Assembly: GCA_017744715.1 (NCBI GenBank)
Contig: JAGIAT010000017.1
Location: 54,951 to 118,950 of the forward strand
DNA from: Niabella sp.
Lineage (GTDB): Bacteria > Bacteroidota > Bacteroidia > Chitinophagales > Chitinophagaceae
Length of the DNA: 64,000 nt
Direction of reading: 5' to 3'
Shown: piece after piece, positions 18,088-27,795 of the stretch
Numbering within the stretch: position 1 is the stretch's first letter
Layout: the number at the start of each line of letters is the position of its first letter
The notes under the pieces: generated by a model
Databases searched by the model: none
What the model saw: only the letters and a program-made list of their open reading frames with translations
What the model was told of the DNA's origin: nothing
Position numbers and translations under genes: made by a program

Positions 18088-19392
18088 ATGTATCAAAAGA
18101 AGAAAATTACGTTTGCTTTTGGTTTGTTTCTACTCTTGCTTTCCTGCACATCTGGAAAACAAGTACAATCCTTGCCTCAGGATGTTCCCGATCGGTTTGT
18201 TAAAGACAATATGGAATATGCTGGTGTGATGCTGAAGCTGCAACTGGCAGATGCCAACCAAAAATTTTCAACACCCCAAGGTGCCTATCCCCGTACCGCG
18301 GATAAGAAGGGAAAGCTGGTCACCACTTCAATGTATGACTGGACACCGGGCTTTTTTCCCGGCAATCTTTGGTATGCTTACGAATATTCAAAGGACGAGG
18401 CGCTGAAAAAAGAAGCACTTCGCTGGACGGAGAAAATGGAACCGCTTAAAAATTTCACGGAGCATCATGATCTGGGATTTATGATGTATTGCAGCTACGG
18501 CAACGCCTACCGGCTTACGCATAATGCAGCATATAAAGAGATCCTCGTACAGTCTGCGCGCTCACTGGCCACCCGTTTTGATCCTAAAGTGGGCAGCATT
18601 AAATCCTGGAACCGGTTTGCTTCCTGGCATGGAGATAAAACCTATTATTATCCGGTTATTGTAGACAACCTGATGAACCTGGAGCTGTTGTTCTTTGCCT
18701 CCGAAGCATCGGGCGATCCCTTGTTTAAAAATATTGCCATCACCCATGCACTGAACGCGATGAAGAACCAGGTGCGGCCGGATTACAGCATCTATCATGT
18801 GGTAGCCTACGACACGGCATCGAGCCGGGTGGTGGGCCGGGAAACCGCACAGGGATACGCCGATAATTCTACCTGGGCCAGGGGACAGGCCTGGGCCATT
18901 TATGGTTTTACCATGATTTACCGTTTTACAAAGGATCCGCAGTTCCTGAAAACCGCTGAAGGATTGGCGGATTATTATATCAACAATAAGAACCTGCCGG
19001 CAGATAAGATCCCGTACTGGGACTTTAATATCGGTCAGCCGGGCTATACACCGGGTGTTAAATCTAATGCACGGAACGTAAAACCCCCGTACCGGGATGC
19101 CTCAGCGGCAGCAATCACCGCATCGGCATTGCTGGAATTGAGCGGCTATGTACCGGCGCCGAAAGCCGGCCAATACAGGCAGTTTTCAGTTGCAACCCTG
19201 CAGTCGTTGGCAGAACCGCAGTACCGTGCAAAAGAACATACCAACGCAAACTTTATCCTCATGCACAGTGTGGGCAGTATTCCGCACAACAATGAAATTG
19301 ATGTGCCCCTGGTGTATGCAGACTATTATTTCCTGGAAGCATTGCTTCGGTACCGGAAAATAGCCCGTAACGAAAAATTGTTTGAAGAATAA
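18088..19392 (+). CDS. GH88 unsaturated glucuronyl hydrolase, lipoprotein
   Basis: A 434-residue enzyme that removes the 4,5-unsaturated uronic acid left at the non-reducing end after a polysaccharide lyase cut; it works by hydrating the double bond. SPII signal (FGLFLLLLSC, cysteine 20) places it in the periplasm or on a membrane. The (alpha/alpha)6 barrel motifs are present: DWTPGFFPGNLWY, FTEHHDLGFM with D128, and VIVDNLMNLELL with D193. The two aspartates correspond by spacing to the catalytic pair of Bacillus UGL. GH105 is related but usually lacks the HHDLGFM form. No lyase gene is in the window, so it must come from elsewhere or from other organisms. Confidence 0.92.
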   Translation: MYQKKKITFAFGLFLLLLSCTSGKQVQSLPQDVPDRFVKDNMEYAGVMLKLQLADANQKFSTPQGAYPRTADKKGKLVTTSMYDWTPGFFPGNLWYAYEYSKDEALKKEALRWTEKMEPLKNFTEHHDLGFMMYCSYGNAYRLTHNAAYKEILVQSARSLATRFDPKVGSIKSWNRFASWHGDKTYYYPVIVDNLMNLELLFFASEASGDPLFKNIAITHALNAMKNQVRPDYSIYHVVAYDTASSRVVGRETAQGYADNSTWARGQAWAIYGFTMIYRFTKDPQFLKTAEGLADYYINNKNLPADKIPYWDFNIGQPGYTPGVKSNARNVKPPYRDASAAAITASALLELSGYVPAPKAGQYRQFSVATLQSLAEPQYRAKEHTNANFILMHSVGSIPHNNEIDVPLVYADYYFLEALLRYRKIARNEKLFEE

Positions 19393-19446
19393 CCACGAAC
19401 CTCATTGATAAAAACAACATATTTGCTGTATTAAACTGCTTTACGC

Positions 19447-20730
19447 ATGACACATATACAAAAGAAAATCGGGTTATTGGGGATCGTTTTGTTACTGGTA
19501 TCTGCTACGGGCAGCGGTCAGCCGGGGCGCAATCCCAAAATAAAGCTGGCCACTCCCGCCGGAACTACCGGGGCGCAGGACCGCGCCCAGTGGGTAAAGA
19601 GCCTGTATAAAATTGCATACCCCGTTGTACATAATCTTGCCGGGGGCACGTTAAAAAAGAACTTACCACTGGAACAGGGGCCTTCGTATAACCTGGTGGT
19701 AAAGGATGTAACGTATCTTGAGGCCGTGGGCCGGACCGTTGCGGGGATCGCACCCTGGCTGGAACTGCCGGATGATCAGACGGAAGAGGGGCTGTTGCGC
19801 GCAAAAATGCGTAAGGAATTGTTGCAGGGGCTTAAGAATGCCGTAGATCCGGCAAACCCAGATTGCCTGAATTTTAAAAAACAAAGTCAGCCGATTGTAG
19901 ACGCTGCTTACCTGTCGCATGCGTTCCTGCGGGCCCCCAGGGCCTTATGGCAGCCGCTGGATACGGTTACCAAGCGCCGCTATATCGATGCGTTTAAGTC
20001 GTTACGCACCCGAAGCGGGGCCTATAATAACTGGCTGGTATTTGCGGCCCTTACCGAGGGCTTTTTACGGTATATCGGGGAAGACTATGACCCGGTGCGC
20101 ATCGATTATGCCCTGAACAAAATGAAGGATTGGTACACCGGTGACAGTTGGTATAAGGATGGCGACCTGTTCAGCATGGACTACTATAACTCGTATGTGA
20201 TCCATCCGATGCTGACGGACCTCATCGGCACATTACTGGAAAAACGGCCGGGGAAAGTGCATGTGACGGCTGCCGACTACGAAACGGCTTTGCGCCGGAT
20301 GGTGCGGCATGCAGAATTCCTGGAGCGCATCATTGCGCCGGACGGCACCTATCCCGCTTTCGGAAGATCGGTAACGTATCGTACTGCCGCCTTCCAGGTA
20401 TTGGGCCAGGTGGCATTAATGGAAAAATTGCCGGAGCACATCCAGCCTGCGCAGGTACGTTGCGCGCTCACCAAGGTGTTTTCCAATATGTATGAAGGCA
20501 ACCAGAATTTTGATGCCAACGGATGGCTGGTACTGGGCTTTAACGGGCACCAGCCAATGATGGCCGATGTATATACCTCCACCGGAAGTTTATATATGGC
20601 TACACTGGGCTTTCTGCCGCTTGGATTACCGGCAAACAATAAATTCTGGACCGACCCGCCTGCAGACTGGACGAGCAAAAAAGCCTGGAGCGGGCAACCG
20701 GTTAAGAAGGATTATAAAGTGGAATATTAG
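19447..20730 (+). CDS. DUF2264 family secreted protein (possible GH154-type glycosidase)
   Basis: A 427-residue protein with a signal peptide (to about residue 25) and a full-length DUF2264 region. The stretches YLEAVGRTVAGIAPWLELPD, LSHAFLRAPRALW, NNWLVFAALTEGFL, WYKDGDLFSMDYYNSYVIHPML and FGRSVTYRTAAFQVL are typical. The fold is an (alpha/alpha)-barrel like that of glucuronyl hydrolases. From memory, some DUF2264 proteins have been reclassified as glycoside hydrolases (GH154, beta-glucuronidase activity); I have not been able to check this. The location directly after GH88 supports a role on uronic-acid-bearing oligomers. Candidate acids are D in YKDGDLFSMD. Confidence 0.85.
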   Translation: MTHIQKKIGLLGIVLLLVSATGSGQPGRNPKIKLATPAGTTGAQDRAQWVKSLYKIAYPVVHNLAGGTLKKNLPLEQGPSYNLVVKDVTYLEAVGRTVAGIAPWLELPDDQTEEGLLRAKMRKELLQGLKNAVDPANPDCLNFKKQSQPIVDAAYLSHAFLRAPRALWQPLDTVTKRRYIDAFKSLRTRSGAYNNWLVFAALTEGFLRYIGEDYDPVRIDYALNKMKDWYTGDSWYKDGDLFSMDYYNSYVIHPMLTDLIGTLLEKRPGKVHVTAADYETALRRMVRHAEFLERIIAPDGTYPAFGRSVTYRTAAFQVLGQVALMEKLPEHIQPAQVRCALTKVFSNMYEGNQNFDANGWLVLGFNGHQPMMADVYTSTGSLYMATLGFLPLGLPANNKFWTDPPADWTSKKAWSGQPVKKDYKVEY

Positions 20731-21417
20731 GGGATTTGAGAATGTGGAGATCTGAGAGTAGGGGAATGGGGAGGCTGTTACGGCCCTGTGATCTTTCACC
20801 GGTCGGTATCTTGCAGGGTAATAGAGCATAGCGGGTAAGAAGAAATGAAGCACAAAAACCGACTCAACCTGACACCGCAAACTTCAAACGGCCAATAGTG
20901 AATGGATCAGCGAGTACAAAAACGGATCCGGCTTTGAACGTTAAACGTGGAATCTTAAACCTCTGAAAGTACATCCGGCATAAAGCGGATAAATCTGCTG
21001 TTGGGTGTCAATTTCACGATAGGAGTTATTTTGCCGTTACAGTGCAGCCTGTAACGGCTTTATTATTTGTAACACAGAACAGAAGCGGAATAAAGCCCCG
21101 TAACGGGGGACCTGTTTCCCGTAACCCCCAGATAGTGGGGAATGGCTGGTAGCCGGTAGGTAGCAGCAAAGGTCATCAGGCATAGAGCGGATCTGACCTG
21201 AGACCCGAAATCCGCAACCTTTCTCCCTTCGGGGTATATAAAATAACCAATGAGAAACCAGCCTGCCGGCGGGCAGGTATTAAATGTAAAGGTGATGATG
21301 CCGGTATTACCTGTTACCGGTGCGGCAGATAACTTAAAAAGAAATAATGCCCGGTGTTCTGTTCTTGTTAAATAAGCGTTATTTTTAAGTACCTTTTTAA
21401 ACAAAAAAATCTGCGCC
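20731..21417. other. 687-bp gap between the DUF2264 and GH43 genes
   Basis: No credible gene. It contains one terminator-like hairpin (listed separately), a CCTGCC/GGCAGG inverted repeat near 21262-21277 and low-complexity phrases such as GAACGTTAAACGTGGAATCTTAAAC. The gap and terminator suggest that the GH43 gene is transcribed separately from susC-susD-GH88-DUF2264. Confidence 0.6.
21033..21066 (+). terminator. Terminator in the gap after the DUF2264 gene
   Basis: GCCGTTACA (21033-21041) and TGTAACGGC (21050-21058) form a perfect 9-bp stem with an 8-nt loop, followed by TTTATTATTT. It would close the PUL1 operon. Confidence 0.75.
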
Positions 21418-22968
21418 ATGAAATCCTTTCTGTTTTTACTGCTCACATCATTTTCATTTTATGCCTGCAAAAAGGCTTCCATTCCATCACTCCCAACAGA
21501 CGCATCCGCTGCCTCCGGTTTCAGCCTTGCCGCAGCATCGCCAACTGGTACGCTAACCGATAGCGGCATCTACCGTATCCGTGCCCTGGCATGTCAACCC
21601 GCCGGACCGGTGGTGGAAGTTACCGGTAATACAACGACCGAAGGGGCGCAGATACAGCAATGGTCCTGGTTTCCGAACAACGGACAAAAATGGAAACTGG
21701 TAAAAGTAGATACCACCTACTGGAAACTGGTAAATCTCACCAGTGCCAAATGTCTTGAAGCACCCTCCGCCAGTGAATGGGCGATATTGCAACAGGGAAC
21801 AGACGATGGAACAGATCTTCAGCGATGGAGGATTGACCATACCGGTGATAATTTTTATACCCTTACAAATAAGGCCACCGGCATGAAAGCCGTACTGGGC
21901 ACGGATGACAGCGTTCCGGGGCGTAAGATCCGGCAAACAGCCAGCGTAACGGGCACTGCAGACCGTTTTGAGTTTCATAACCTGTATTTTAAAAACCCGG
22001 TTATCAACGGCGGGCGCCCGGATCCCTATGTGGCAGAGCGTAACGGCTACTATTATTTTTTAAGTACCAAGGGAAACCGCATTACCATTATTAAGACCCC
22101 GGATATGTCTTTATTAAATGCCATGCCGGAGATTACCGTTTGGACGCCACCTACCGGAACGGCTTATTCCTCCCATATATGGGCGCCGGAACTGCATTTC
22201 CTGGATGGCAAGTGGTATATCTATTTTGCAGCAGATGATGGCGCCGACGATAACCACCGCATGTTTGTGCTTGAAAATGCCAATGCAGATCCCACCACCG
22301 GCACCTGGGTGGTAAAAGGAAAGATCACGGATGCTTCGGACCAATGGGCCATTGATGGTACGGTGCTGACCATTGGCAGCTCAAGATGGTTCGTGTGGTC
22401 TGGCTGGGAGAACCTGGCCACAAAATTCAAACAGTATATTTATATCGCCAGCATGTCTAACCCCTGGACCATTACCGGTGCCAGGGTTAAAATATCTTCG
22501 CCTACCAATAACTGGGAGAAATACGAGGGCGATGGATCGCTGGGACTGGGTGTAAACGAAGGCCCCATTATTTTAAGAAAAGACGCCTCCAGTCCGGTTT
22601 GCCTTATTTTTTCTGCCAGCAGGTATAACAGTGATAATTATTGCCTGGCACAAATTCAGTTAACGCCGGGTGCAGACCCGAAACTGGCCTCCAGCTGGAC
22701 CAATAAAAAGCAGGTATTCGTTAAGAGTACGGCCAACTCCGTTTACGGGCCCGGTCATAATGGTTTTTTTACCAGCAGCTATACAGATCCTAATAATATT
22801 GTTCACACCGATAACTGGCTTGTTTACCATGCCCGCAGCACGGCCAATACGCCCGGCGGTACACGCACTGCGCGTATGCAATCGTTTAGCTGGAATGCAG
22901 ACGGCACGCCTAACTTTGGTGTTCCGGTAAAAACAGGAACAGATCTTCCTGTACCCATTGGGGAATAG
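21418..22968 (+). CDS. GH43 family lipoprotein with N-terminal ricin-type lectin domain
   Basis: A 516-residue lipoprotein (lipobox FYAC, cysteine 17). Residues about 45-185 form a ricin-type beta-trefoil (QIQQWSWFPNNGQKWKLVKV and LQRWRID repeats). The catalytic five-bladed propeller begins near 190. The three GH43 acids are visible: general base D202 (GGRPDPYV), pKa modulator D313 (WAIDGTVL) and general acid E381 (GVNEGPIIL). GH43 enzymes mostly act on alpha-L-arabinofuranosides, beta-xylosides or beta-galactosides; the exact substrate cannot be read from the sequence. It lies after a terminator, so it probably has its own promoter although it belongs functionally to PUL1. Confidence 0.92.
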   Translation: MKSFLFLLLTSFSFYACKKASIPSLPTDASAASGFSLAAASPTGTLTDSGIYRIRALACQPAGPVVEVTGNTTTEGAQIQQWSWFPNNGQKWKLVKVDTTYWKLVNLTSAKCLEAPSASEWAILQQGTDDGTDLQRWRIDHTGDNFYTLTNKATGMKAVLGTDDSVPGRKIRQTASVTGTADRFEFHNLYFKNPVINGGRPDPYVAERNGYYYFLSTKGNRITIIKTPDMSLLNAMPEITVWTPPTGTAYSSHIWAPELHFLDGKWYIYFAADDGADDNHRMFVLENANADPTTGTWVVKGKITDASDQWAIDGTVLTIGSSRWFVWSGWENLATKFKQYIYIASMSNPWTITGARVKISSPTNNWEKYEGDGSLGLGVNEGPIILRKDASSPVCLIFSASRYNSDNYCLAQIQLTPGADPKLASSWTNKKQVFVKSTANSVYGPGHNGFFTSSYTDPNNIVHTDNWLVYHARSTANTPGGTRTARMQSFSWNADGTPNFGVPVKTGTDLPVPIGE

Positions 22969-23046
22969 GAAGATCTGCTGAATTGTTGCCAGGAATATGG
23001 TAGGTTCCGGTCAGGCATCCGGTATTAGTTGCCATGATCTCCACGC

Positions 23047-23985
23047 TCAGCTACCCAATGCATTTTTAGCGTATGCCAGGCATTTTTTTACCTCCTGTAC
23101 CGCATCCGATCCTTCGGGGATTTTATATTCCAGTTCAATGGTAACGGGAATTGGATATTTGCTGGTTTTAAGGAGCGATAAAATTTCTTTGATAGGCGTA
23201 TCTCCTTCTCCCCAGGGCAGGTTGGCACCTCCATTGGCCGCGCTTTGCCGGTCTTTCATGTGCATGGAAGTGATCCGGTTATGCCGTTTTTGAATCAGCG
23301 CCAGCAGGGATTGGGTACTATGCCCCCTGGCCGCAATATAATGACCGCAGTCCAGGTTCATAGAGTTATAAGGCGATTGTTCCAATGCCGTATCCCATAA
23401 TGTATCGGTAGCCTGCGTGTGGGCATGGTGCCCGATGTATACCTTGTGCTTGGCGCCCAGCTTTCCCAGGCGCTCCGTTTGTTGCGGATCCCTGGGCAGT
23501 TCCACGGTAACGGCCGTTGCGCCCAGTGCTTTTGCAGCGCGGAGGGCATATTCAATTTCGGCATCCGTATTTTGAGCACCCAACGCATTGGGCTTATAAG
23601 CATAAATCGTTACCCCGGCCTTGTTAAACAGTTTTTTCACCGCTTTAAACTTGTCCATTGAAACGGTGGCACGCCAATCGGCTACCCGTTCTTTATCGGA
23701 AGGACAGCCGGCATATTGCTCCACGGCATCACCCATCAGTTCCACTGCGCTGATACCGCTGTTTAATGTGTGTGCCAATACTTCCTGAAGACTACCGGGC
23801 ATACTGCGGTAAGAATAAGTGATAACACCGATCTGTACACCTGCAATTTTTGAACCGGGTCCGCTAAAGAGGCTCCCGGGTTTCAAAAGGGAGGGAGCTG
23901 TAAAAAAAGCCATAGAAGCCAAACCGCTCTTTTTCAAAAAATACCGGCGTGAAACCGCCTTAGAGGATTTCGTTGTTGCAAGCAT
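23047..23985 (-). CDS. Sugar phosphate isomerase/epimerase-like TIM barrel with Tat-like signal
   Basis: A 312-residue exported xylose-isomerase-like (AP endonuclease 2 fold) protein. The N-terminus has an SRRYFLKKSG twin-arginine motif and hydrophobic stretch, so export in folded form is likely. The barrel shows QIGVITYSYRS, AVELMG, TVELPRDP, YIGHHAHT, NLDCGHYIA, SMHMKDR and TIELEY, with the metal-binding His/Glu/Asp set of the family. Related secreted proteins occur often in Bacteroidota PULs, some acting as 3-keto-glycoside-related enzymes; the function here is unknown. The start was placed at 23985 because the upstream in-frame extension lacks a signal and covers the promoter region. It ends close to, and convergent with, the GH43 gene. 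Confidence 0.87.
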   Translation of the reverse strand: MLATTKSSKAVSRRYFLKKSGLASMAFFTAPSLLKPGSLFSGPGSKIAGVQIGVITYSYRSMPGSLQEVLAHTLNSGISAVELMGDAVEQYAGCPSDKERVADWRATVSMDKFKAVKKLFNKAGVTIYAYKPNALGAQNTDAEIEYALRAAKALGATAVTVELPRDPQQTERLGKLGAKHKVYIGHHAHTQATDTLWDTALEQSPYNSMNLDCGHYIAARGHSTQSLLALIQKRHNRITSMHMKDRQSAANGGANLPWGEGDTPIKEILSLLKTSKYPIPVTIELEYKIPEGSDAVQEVKKCLAYAKNALGS

Positions 23986-24020
23986 AATTCCGCATGTTTT
24001 TAAATGATCGCTGAAGGGGC

Positions 24021-24028
24021 CAAAGGTA
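24021..24028 (-). promoter_or_regulatory. Candidate -7 box of the isomerase gene
   Basis: On the minus strand the bases read TACCTTTG, a perfect TAnnTTTG match, about 35 bp before the start codon at 23985. No clear TTTG -33 element is seen upstream. Confidence 0.4.
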
Positions 24029-24085
24029 CGGCGTTCCGCTTTATTCGGACAGATTTCTCTATATTCGTTTATAAATTCGCCTTCA

Positions 24086-25324
24086 ATGAACTCCGATCCA
24101 CTTATTATGGAAAGCACCCCGGATAAAAGACTGCACCGATTGGTGCGCGTGGTACAGGAATTATCGCTGGCAAGGAACCTGGAAACCGTAACCCGTATCG
24201 TACGTACCGCTGCCAGAGAGCTTACCGGAGCCGATGGCGCAACATTCGTGTTGAGGGATAAGGATAAATGTTTTTATGTAGATGAGGATGCGATAAGTCC
24301 GCTATGGAAGGGCAGCCGGTTTCCGATAGAAACCTGCGTCAGCGGCTGGGCGATGTTGAACCGCCGGTCTGTGATCATACCGGATATTTACCAGGACGAT
24401 CGTATTCCTGCCGAAGCGTACCGGCCCACTTTTGTAAAAAGCCTGGTAATGGTGCCCATCCGTACCATGGATCCTATCGGGGCCATTGGTAATTACTGGG
24501 CAACACACCATCATGCTACGGAGGATGAAGCCCAGATCTTACAGTCGCTGGCAGATATCACAGCCGTAACACTGGAAAATGTGCAGATCTATGGAGAACT
24601 GGAGGAACGGGTAAAGCTGCGCACGGCCGAACTGGAAGTGGCCAATAAACAGCTGGAGGCCTTTTCATACTCGGTATCACATGATTTAAGAAGCCCGCTG
24701 GCCGGAATAATGGGACTGGTGCAAGTATTACAGGAAGAGTACGGCGTTCAGCTGGATGCGGATGGGAAGGAGCTCACCGACCTGATCGAGCAAAGTGTTA
24801 TGAATATGGCCCACCTGATTGATAACCTGCTGGTGTTTTTTACCACTTCCAAAAAAGAGCTCAATAGTGTGGATGTGGCCATGAAGGAAATGGCCATTGA
24901 ATATTTTAATATACTTAAGAAACAGGAACCCATTGAGCGCTCCTTTGAGTTTTCCATCAGCGATCTGCCGCATGCACAGGTTGATGCTGCCCTGATAAAG
25001 CAGGTTTGGCTTAACCTTTTGGGAAATGCGATCAAATACAGCCGCAAAAAGGATAAAACAGTGATCGATGTAGGGTTCCTGGAAACACCGCAGGACATCA
25101 TTTACATTGTAAAGGATAAGGGCAGCGGTTTTGATATGGCACAATATGATAAATTGTTCAGCGCTTTTCAACGGCTGCATAGCGACCAGGAATTTGATGG
25201 CAATGGCATTGGCCTGTCGCTGGTAGAACAGATCATTGGCCGTTACAAGGGCCGGGTATGGGCCGAAGGAACACCGGGCGAAGGAGCCGCTTTCTATTTC
25301 TCATTACCCAAAATACAGGGCTGA
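24086..25324 (+). CDS. GAF-domain sensor histidine kinase
   Basis: A soluble 412-residue sensor kinase with no membrane segment. A GAF domain spans about 20-175 (LARNLETVTRIVRTAARELTGADGATFVLRD ... ETCVSGWAMLNRRSVIIPDIYQD). A short coiled coil (LEERVKLRTAELEVANKQLEAFSYSV) leads to HisKA with phosphoacceptor in SHDLRSPLAG, and HATPase with NLLGNAIKYS, DKGSGFD and GNGIGLSLVEQI. The layout resembles bacteriophytochrome-like or light/redox kinases of Bacteroidota, but no chromophore cysteine is evident. No response regulator is next to it, so it is an orphan kinase. An ATG at 24107 is an alternative start. It is divergent from the isomerase gene. Confidence 0.9.
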   Translation: MNSDPLIMESTPDKRLHRLVRVVQELSLARNLETVTRIVRTAARELTGADGATFVLRDKDKCFYVDEDAISPLWKGSRFPIETCVSGWAMLNRRSVIIPDIYQDDRIPAEAYRPTFVKSLVMVPIRTMDPIGAIGNYWATHHHATEDEAQILQSLADITAVTLENVQIYGELEERVKLRTAELEVANKQLEAFSYSVSHDLRSPLAGIMGLVQVLQEEYGVQLDADGKELTDLIEQSVMNMAHLIDNLLVFFTTSKKELNSVDVAMKEMAIEYFNILKKQEPIERSFEFSISDLPHAQVDAALIKQVWLNLLGNAIKYSRKKDKTVIDVGFLETPQDIIYIVKDKGSGFDMAQYDKLFSAFQRLHSDQEFDGNGIGLSLVEQIIGRYKGRVWAEGTPGEGAAFYFSLPKIQG

Positions 25325-25618
25325 ACTGTTTCCGTTTTACAAGGCATGCCGCCAACCAGGAAAGAATGGATGGCTGCAGATGGATCCGCTGTGAAACGGC
25401 TGCTTATGCAGGTAACCGGTACGCTTATGGTATGCCGTTTTTAGGTCACCGGCCGGCGGATGCGCCCACACTTCAAAACCCGGTGCAGATAAATACATAA
25501 ATACGCATTTTATAAAACGCGGGCCGGGGGGTAGCGAAACTTTCTGAGACCGGTGAAAATAAACCATCGCCGGAAATCATTCTGTAACGTATATTTATAA
25601 ACAGATAAAGATCTATAC

Positions 25619-26755
25619 ATGAAACAATTTTTTTTGCTGCTTGCCGCGCTGCCGGTATATGTGTTTGCCCAAAAGGGAAAACCGGCAGTTATAAAGGGAC
25701 AAATCAACACACCCGCACCGGCTAAAATGCTTTACCTTGCTTTTTACGATTATACGGCAAAAAAAACAATAACCGATAGTACCGAGGTGGTGAACGGACA
25801 ATTTCAATTTAGCCCGGCTATACAAGAACCCTCCATGGGATACTTAAGAGCAAAGTTTGAAAACCCGGATGAGGACAAGAGTAAATACCGTTTTGAGTTG
25901 CTGCCGCTGTTCTTACAGCCGGGTATAACCACGGTAACCATCCGCGATTCTGTGAAGCTGGCTACCGTAACAGGCTCTGCAGCCCACAAGGAATTTGAAC
26001 GGTATACCGCCTTGCAAAAACCATATAATGATGCGCTGACGAACCTGCGGCAACGCTATATCGCCTACCGCGAGGAAAAGAATGAGGCCGGAATGAAGCA
26101 GGTCGAATCCCAGATGGATAGCGTAGCGCATTACAAAAAGGAAAACGTAGCGGCACCTTATCTTGCAGCACACCTGCAGTCACCCATTGCCTTGCATATA
26201 TTACGGGAATACGCCGGGTACGACATCGATCCGAATAAAGTAGAGCCGCTGTTTAAAAAATTGCCGGCATCCGCAAAAACATCTCCCTCCGGGGTGCTGA
26301 TGAAAGAAAAGATCGAAAAGGCAAAAGCAACCTCGGTAGGTAATTTTGCGCTCAATTTTATCCAAAATGATACACTGGGACATCCGGTGAGCCTTACTTC
26401 GTTTAAGGGGAAATATGTGCTGCTCGACTTCTGGGCCAGCTGGTGCGGACCCTGCCGGGCAGAGAATCCCAATGTAGTAAAAGCATTTCAGCAGTATAAG
26501 GATATGAATTTTACCGTATTGGGTGTATCGCTGGACCGCGCCGATGGAAAGGAAAAATGGATGGCTGCCATTCATAAAGACGGGTTAACCTGGACGCATG
26601 TAAGTGACCTTAAATTCTGGGACAATGCCGTGGCCAGGCAATATGGTATAGAGGCCATCCCGCAAAACCTGCTGATTGATCCCAACGGAAAGATCATTGC
26701 CAAAAATATCTCCGGTGATGAACTGCAAACCAAACTAAAAGAATTATTTAACTAA
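25619..26755 (+). CDS. TlpA/ResA-like periplasmic thiol-disulfide oxidoreductase with DUF4369
   Basis: A 378-residue exported protein (signal peptide to about 18, VYVFAQ). The N-terminal part (about 24-120) is a DUF4369-type beta domain (IKGQINTPAPAKMLYLAFYD) common in Bacteroidota. A helical linker follows, then a thioredoxin domain (about 240-378) with active site WCGPC (cysteines 276 and 279) and cis-proline in EAIPQNLLID. It would reduce or shuffle disulfides in the periplasm, for example in cytochrome c maturation. It lies in a small group with a methyltransferase and, 1.5 kb further, a VKOR-DsbA fusion, but intergenic gaps suggest separate transcription. Confidence 0.9.
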   Translation: MKQFFLLLAALPVYVFAQKGKPAVIKGQINTPAPAKMLYLAFYDYTAKKTITDSTEVVNGQFQFSPAIQEPSMGYLRAKFENPDEDKSKYRFELLPLFLQPGITTVTIRDSVKLATVTGSAAHKEFERYTALQKPYNDALTNLRQRYIAYREEKNEAGMKQVESQMDSVAHYKKENVAAPYLAAHLQSPIALHILREYAGYDIDPNKVEPLFKKLPASAKTSPSGVLMKEKIEKAKATSVGNFALNFIQNDTLGHPVSLTSFKGKYVLLDFWASWCGPCRAENPNVVKAFQQYKDMNFTVLGVSLDRADGKEKWMAAIHKDGLTWTHVSDLKFWDNAVARQYGIEAIPQNLLIDPNGKIIAKNISGDELQTKLKELFN

Positions 26756-26815
26756 GACCGGCGTATAACCGGGTATCATCCCGGTGTCAGCGGCCAACAA
26801 CGCATCCGACAACAT

Positions 26816-27469
26816 ATGAATGATAACGATTTAGAAACACTGGCCGCCCAGCTGCGGCAACCGGACGGACCTATGGGAATGGAAGTGGCCGATATGATGC
26901 ATGCAACCAATATCGGGATGACGGTAGCTGCGATAGACCGCCTTTCTATTGTGGAAGATTGCCGTATCCTGGAACTGGGCCACGGCAACGGGAAACATCT
27001 TCCGTACCTGCTGCAGCAGAAAGAAGGACTCATCTACTACGGGTTGGAGATATCCAAAACGATGAACCGGGAAGCAGCAGCCGCAAACCAGGTTTTTGTA
27101 GAAAAAAAACAGGCTGTTTTCCAGCTATACGACGGCCGCCATATTCCGTTTGCCGATAACTATCTTGACCGGGCTTTTACAGTAAACACCATTTATTTCT
27201 GGCAGGATCCGGCGCTTCTGTTATCGGAGTTATACCGGGTATTGAAGCCGGGCGGAAGGCTGAACATCGCATTTGCTCAAAAACGTTTTATGGAAACGCT
27301 TCCCTTTACAAAGCATGGCTTTACGCTTTACGATAATGAAAAAATGGAACAGCTCATCAACGAAAGCCGGTTTATGATTGTAGATATGACCACACGGGTT
27401 GAAGCAATTGAAAGTAAAACAGGAGACCGTATTTCCAGGGAATATACAACGGTTTCTGTGGAAAAATAA
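26816..27469 (+). CDS. Class I SAM-dependent methyltransferase
   Basis: A 217-residue cytoplasmic methyltransferase of the UbiE/Methyltransf_11 type. The SAM-binding motif I is ILELGHGNGKHL (near 50), motif II acidic residue in GLEISK, and the post-II region DNYLDRAFTVNTIYFWQDP followed by LYRVLKPGGRL. The methyl acceptor is unknown. The start at 26816 is 60 bp after the TlpA-like gene stop; the two may be co-transcribed. The gene is closed by a terminator. Confidence 0.87.
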   Translation: MNDNDLETLAAQLRQPDGPMGMEVADMMHATNIGMTVAAIDRLSIVEDCRILELGHGNGKHLPYLLQQKEGLIYYGLEISKTMNREAAAANQVFVEKKQAVFQLYDGRHIPFADNYLDRAFTVNTIYFWQDPALLLSELYRVLKPGGRLNIAFAQKRFMETLPFTKHGFTLYDNEKMEQLINESRFMIVDMTTRVEAIESKTGDRISREYTTVSVEK

Positions 27470-27489
27470 CATGCCGGAACCGTGAAGGG

Positions 27490-27523
27490 GAGTGCTGGCC
27501 ATTACGGCATGCACTCTTTTTTT
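27490..27523 (+). terminator. Probable terminator after the methyltransferase gene
   Basis: GAGTGC (27490-27495) pairs with GCACTC (27511-27516), followed by a T run. A competing stem ATGCCG (27471-27476)/CGGCAT (27505-27510) overlaps it. Confidence 0.6.
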
Positions 27524-27795
27524 ATGCACCTTGCCGAAGTAATCGGCATTTTCCGTTGACCGGTGGTTGCTACATCTTACCAGGAAGCTGTTTTTATAAC
27601 CTCACCATAATTGGCGATACCTAAAATTTGGAAACCGGCAGGCGCACAGGTTACCTTCGTAGTGGATATCCGTGATTCAATAATTCGTACCAGGCACCGG
27701 CAGATAGCTGTTGGCGTCAGAAATTTAAATATGTAACCAAAACGTATACGTCCGTATTTCGTACATCCTTCTTTTCACAATTCAAAAAAATTACA
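27524..27795. other. Intergenic stretch before the small secreted protein gene
   Basis: Together with the terminator this is a 326-bp gene-free stretch. No repeat or RNA gene was recognised; it presumably carries the promoter of the next gene, but no convincing -33/-7 pair was found. Confidence 0.4.
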
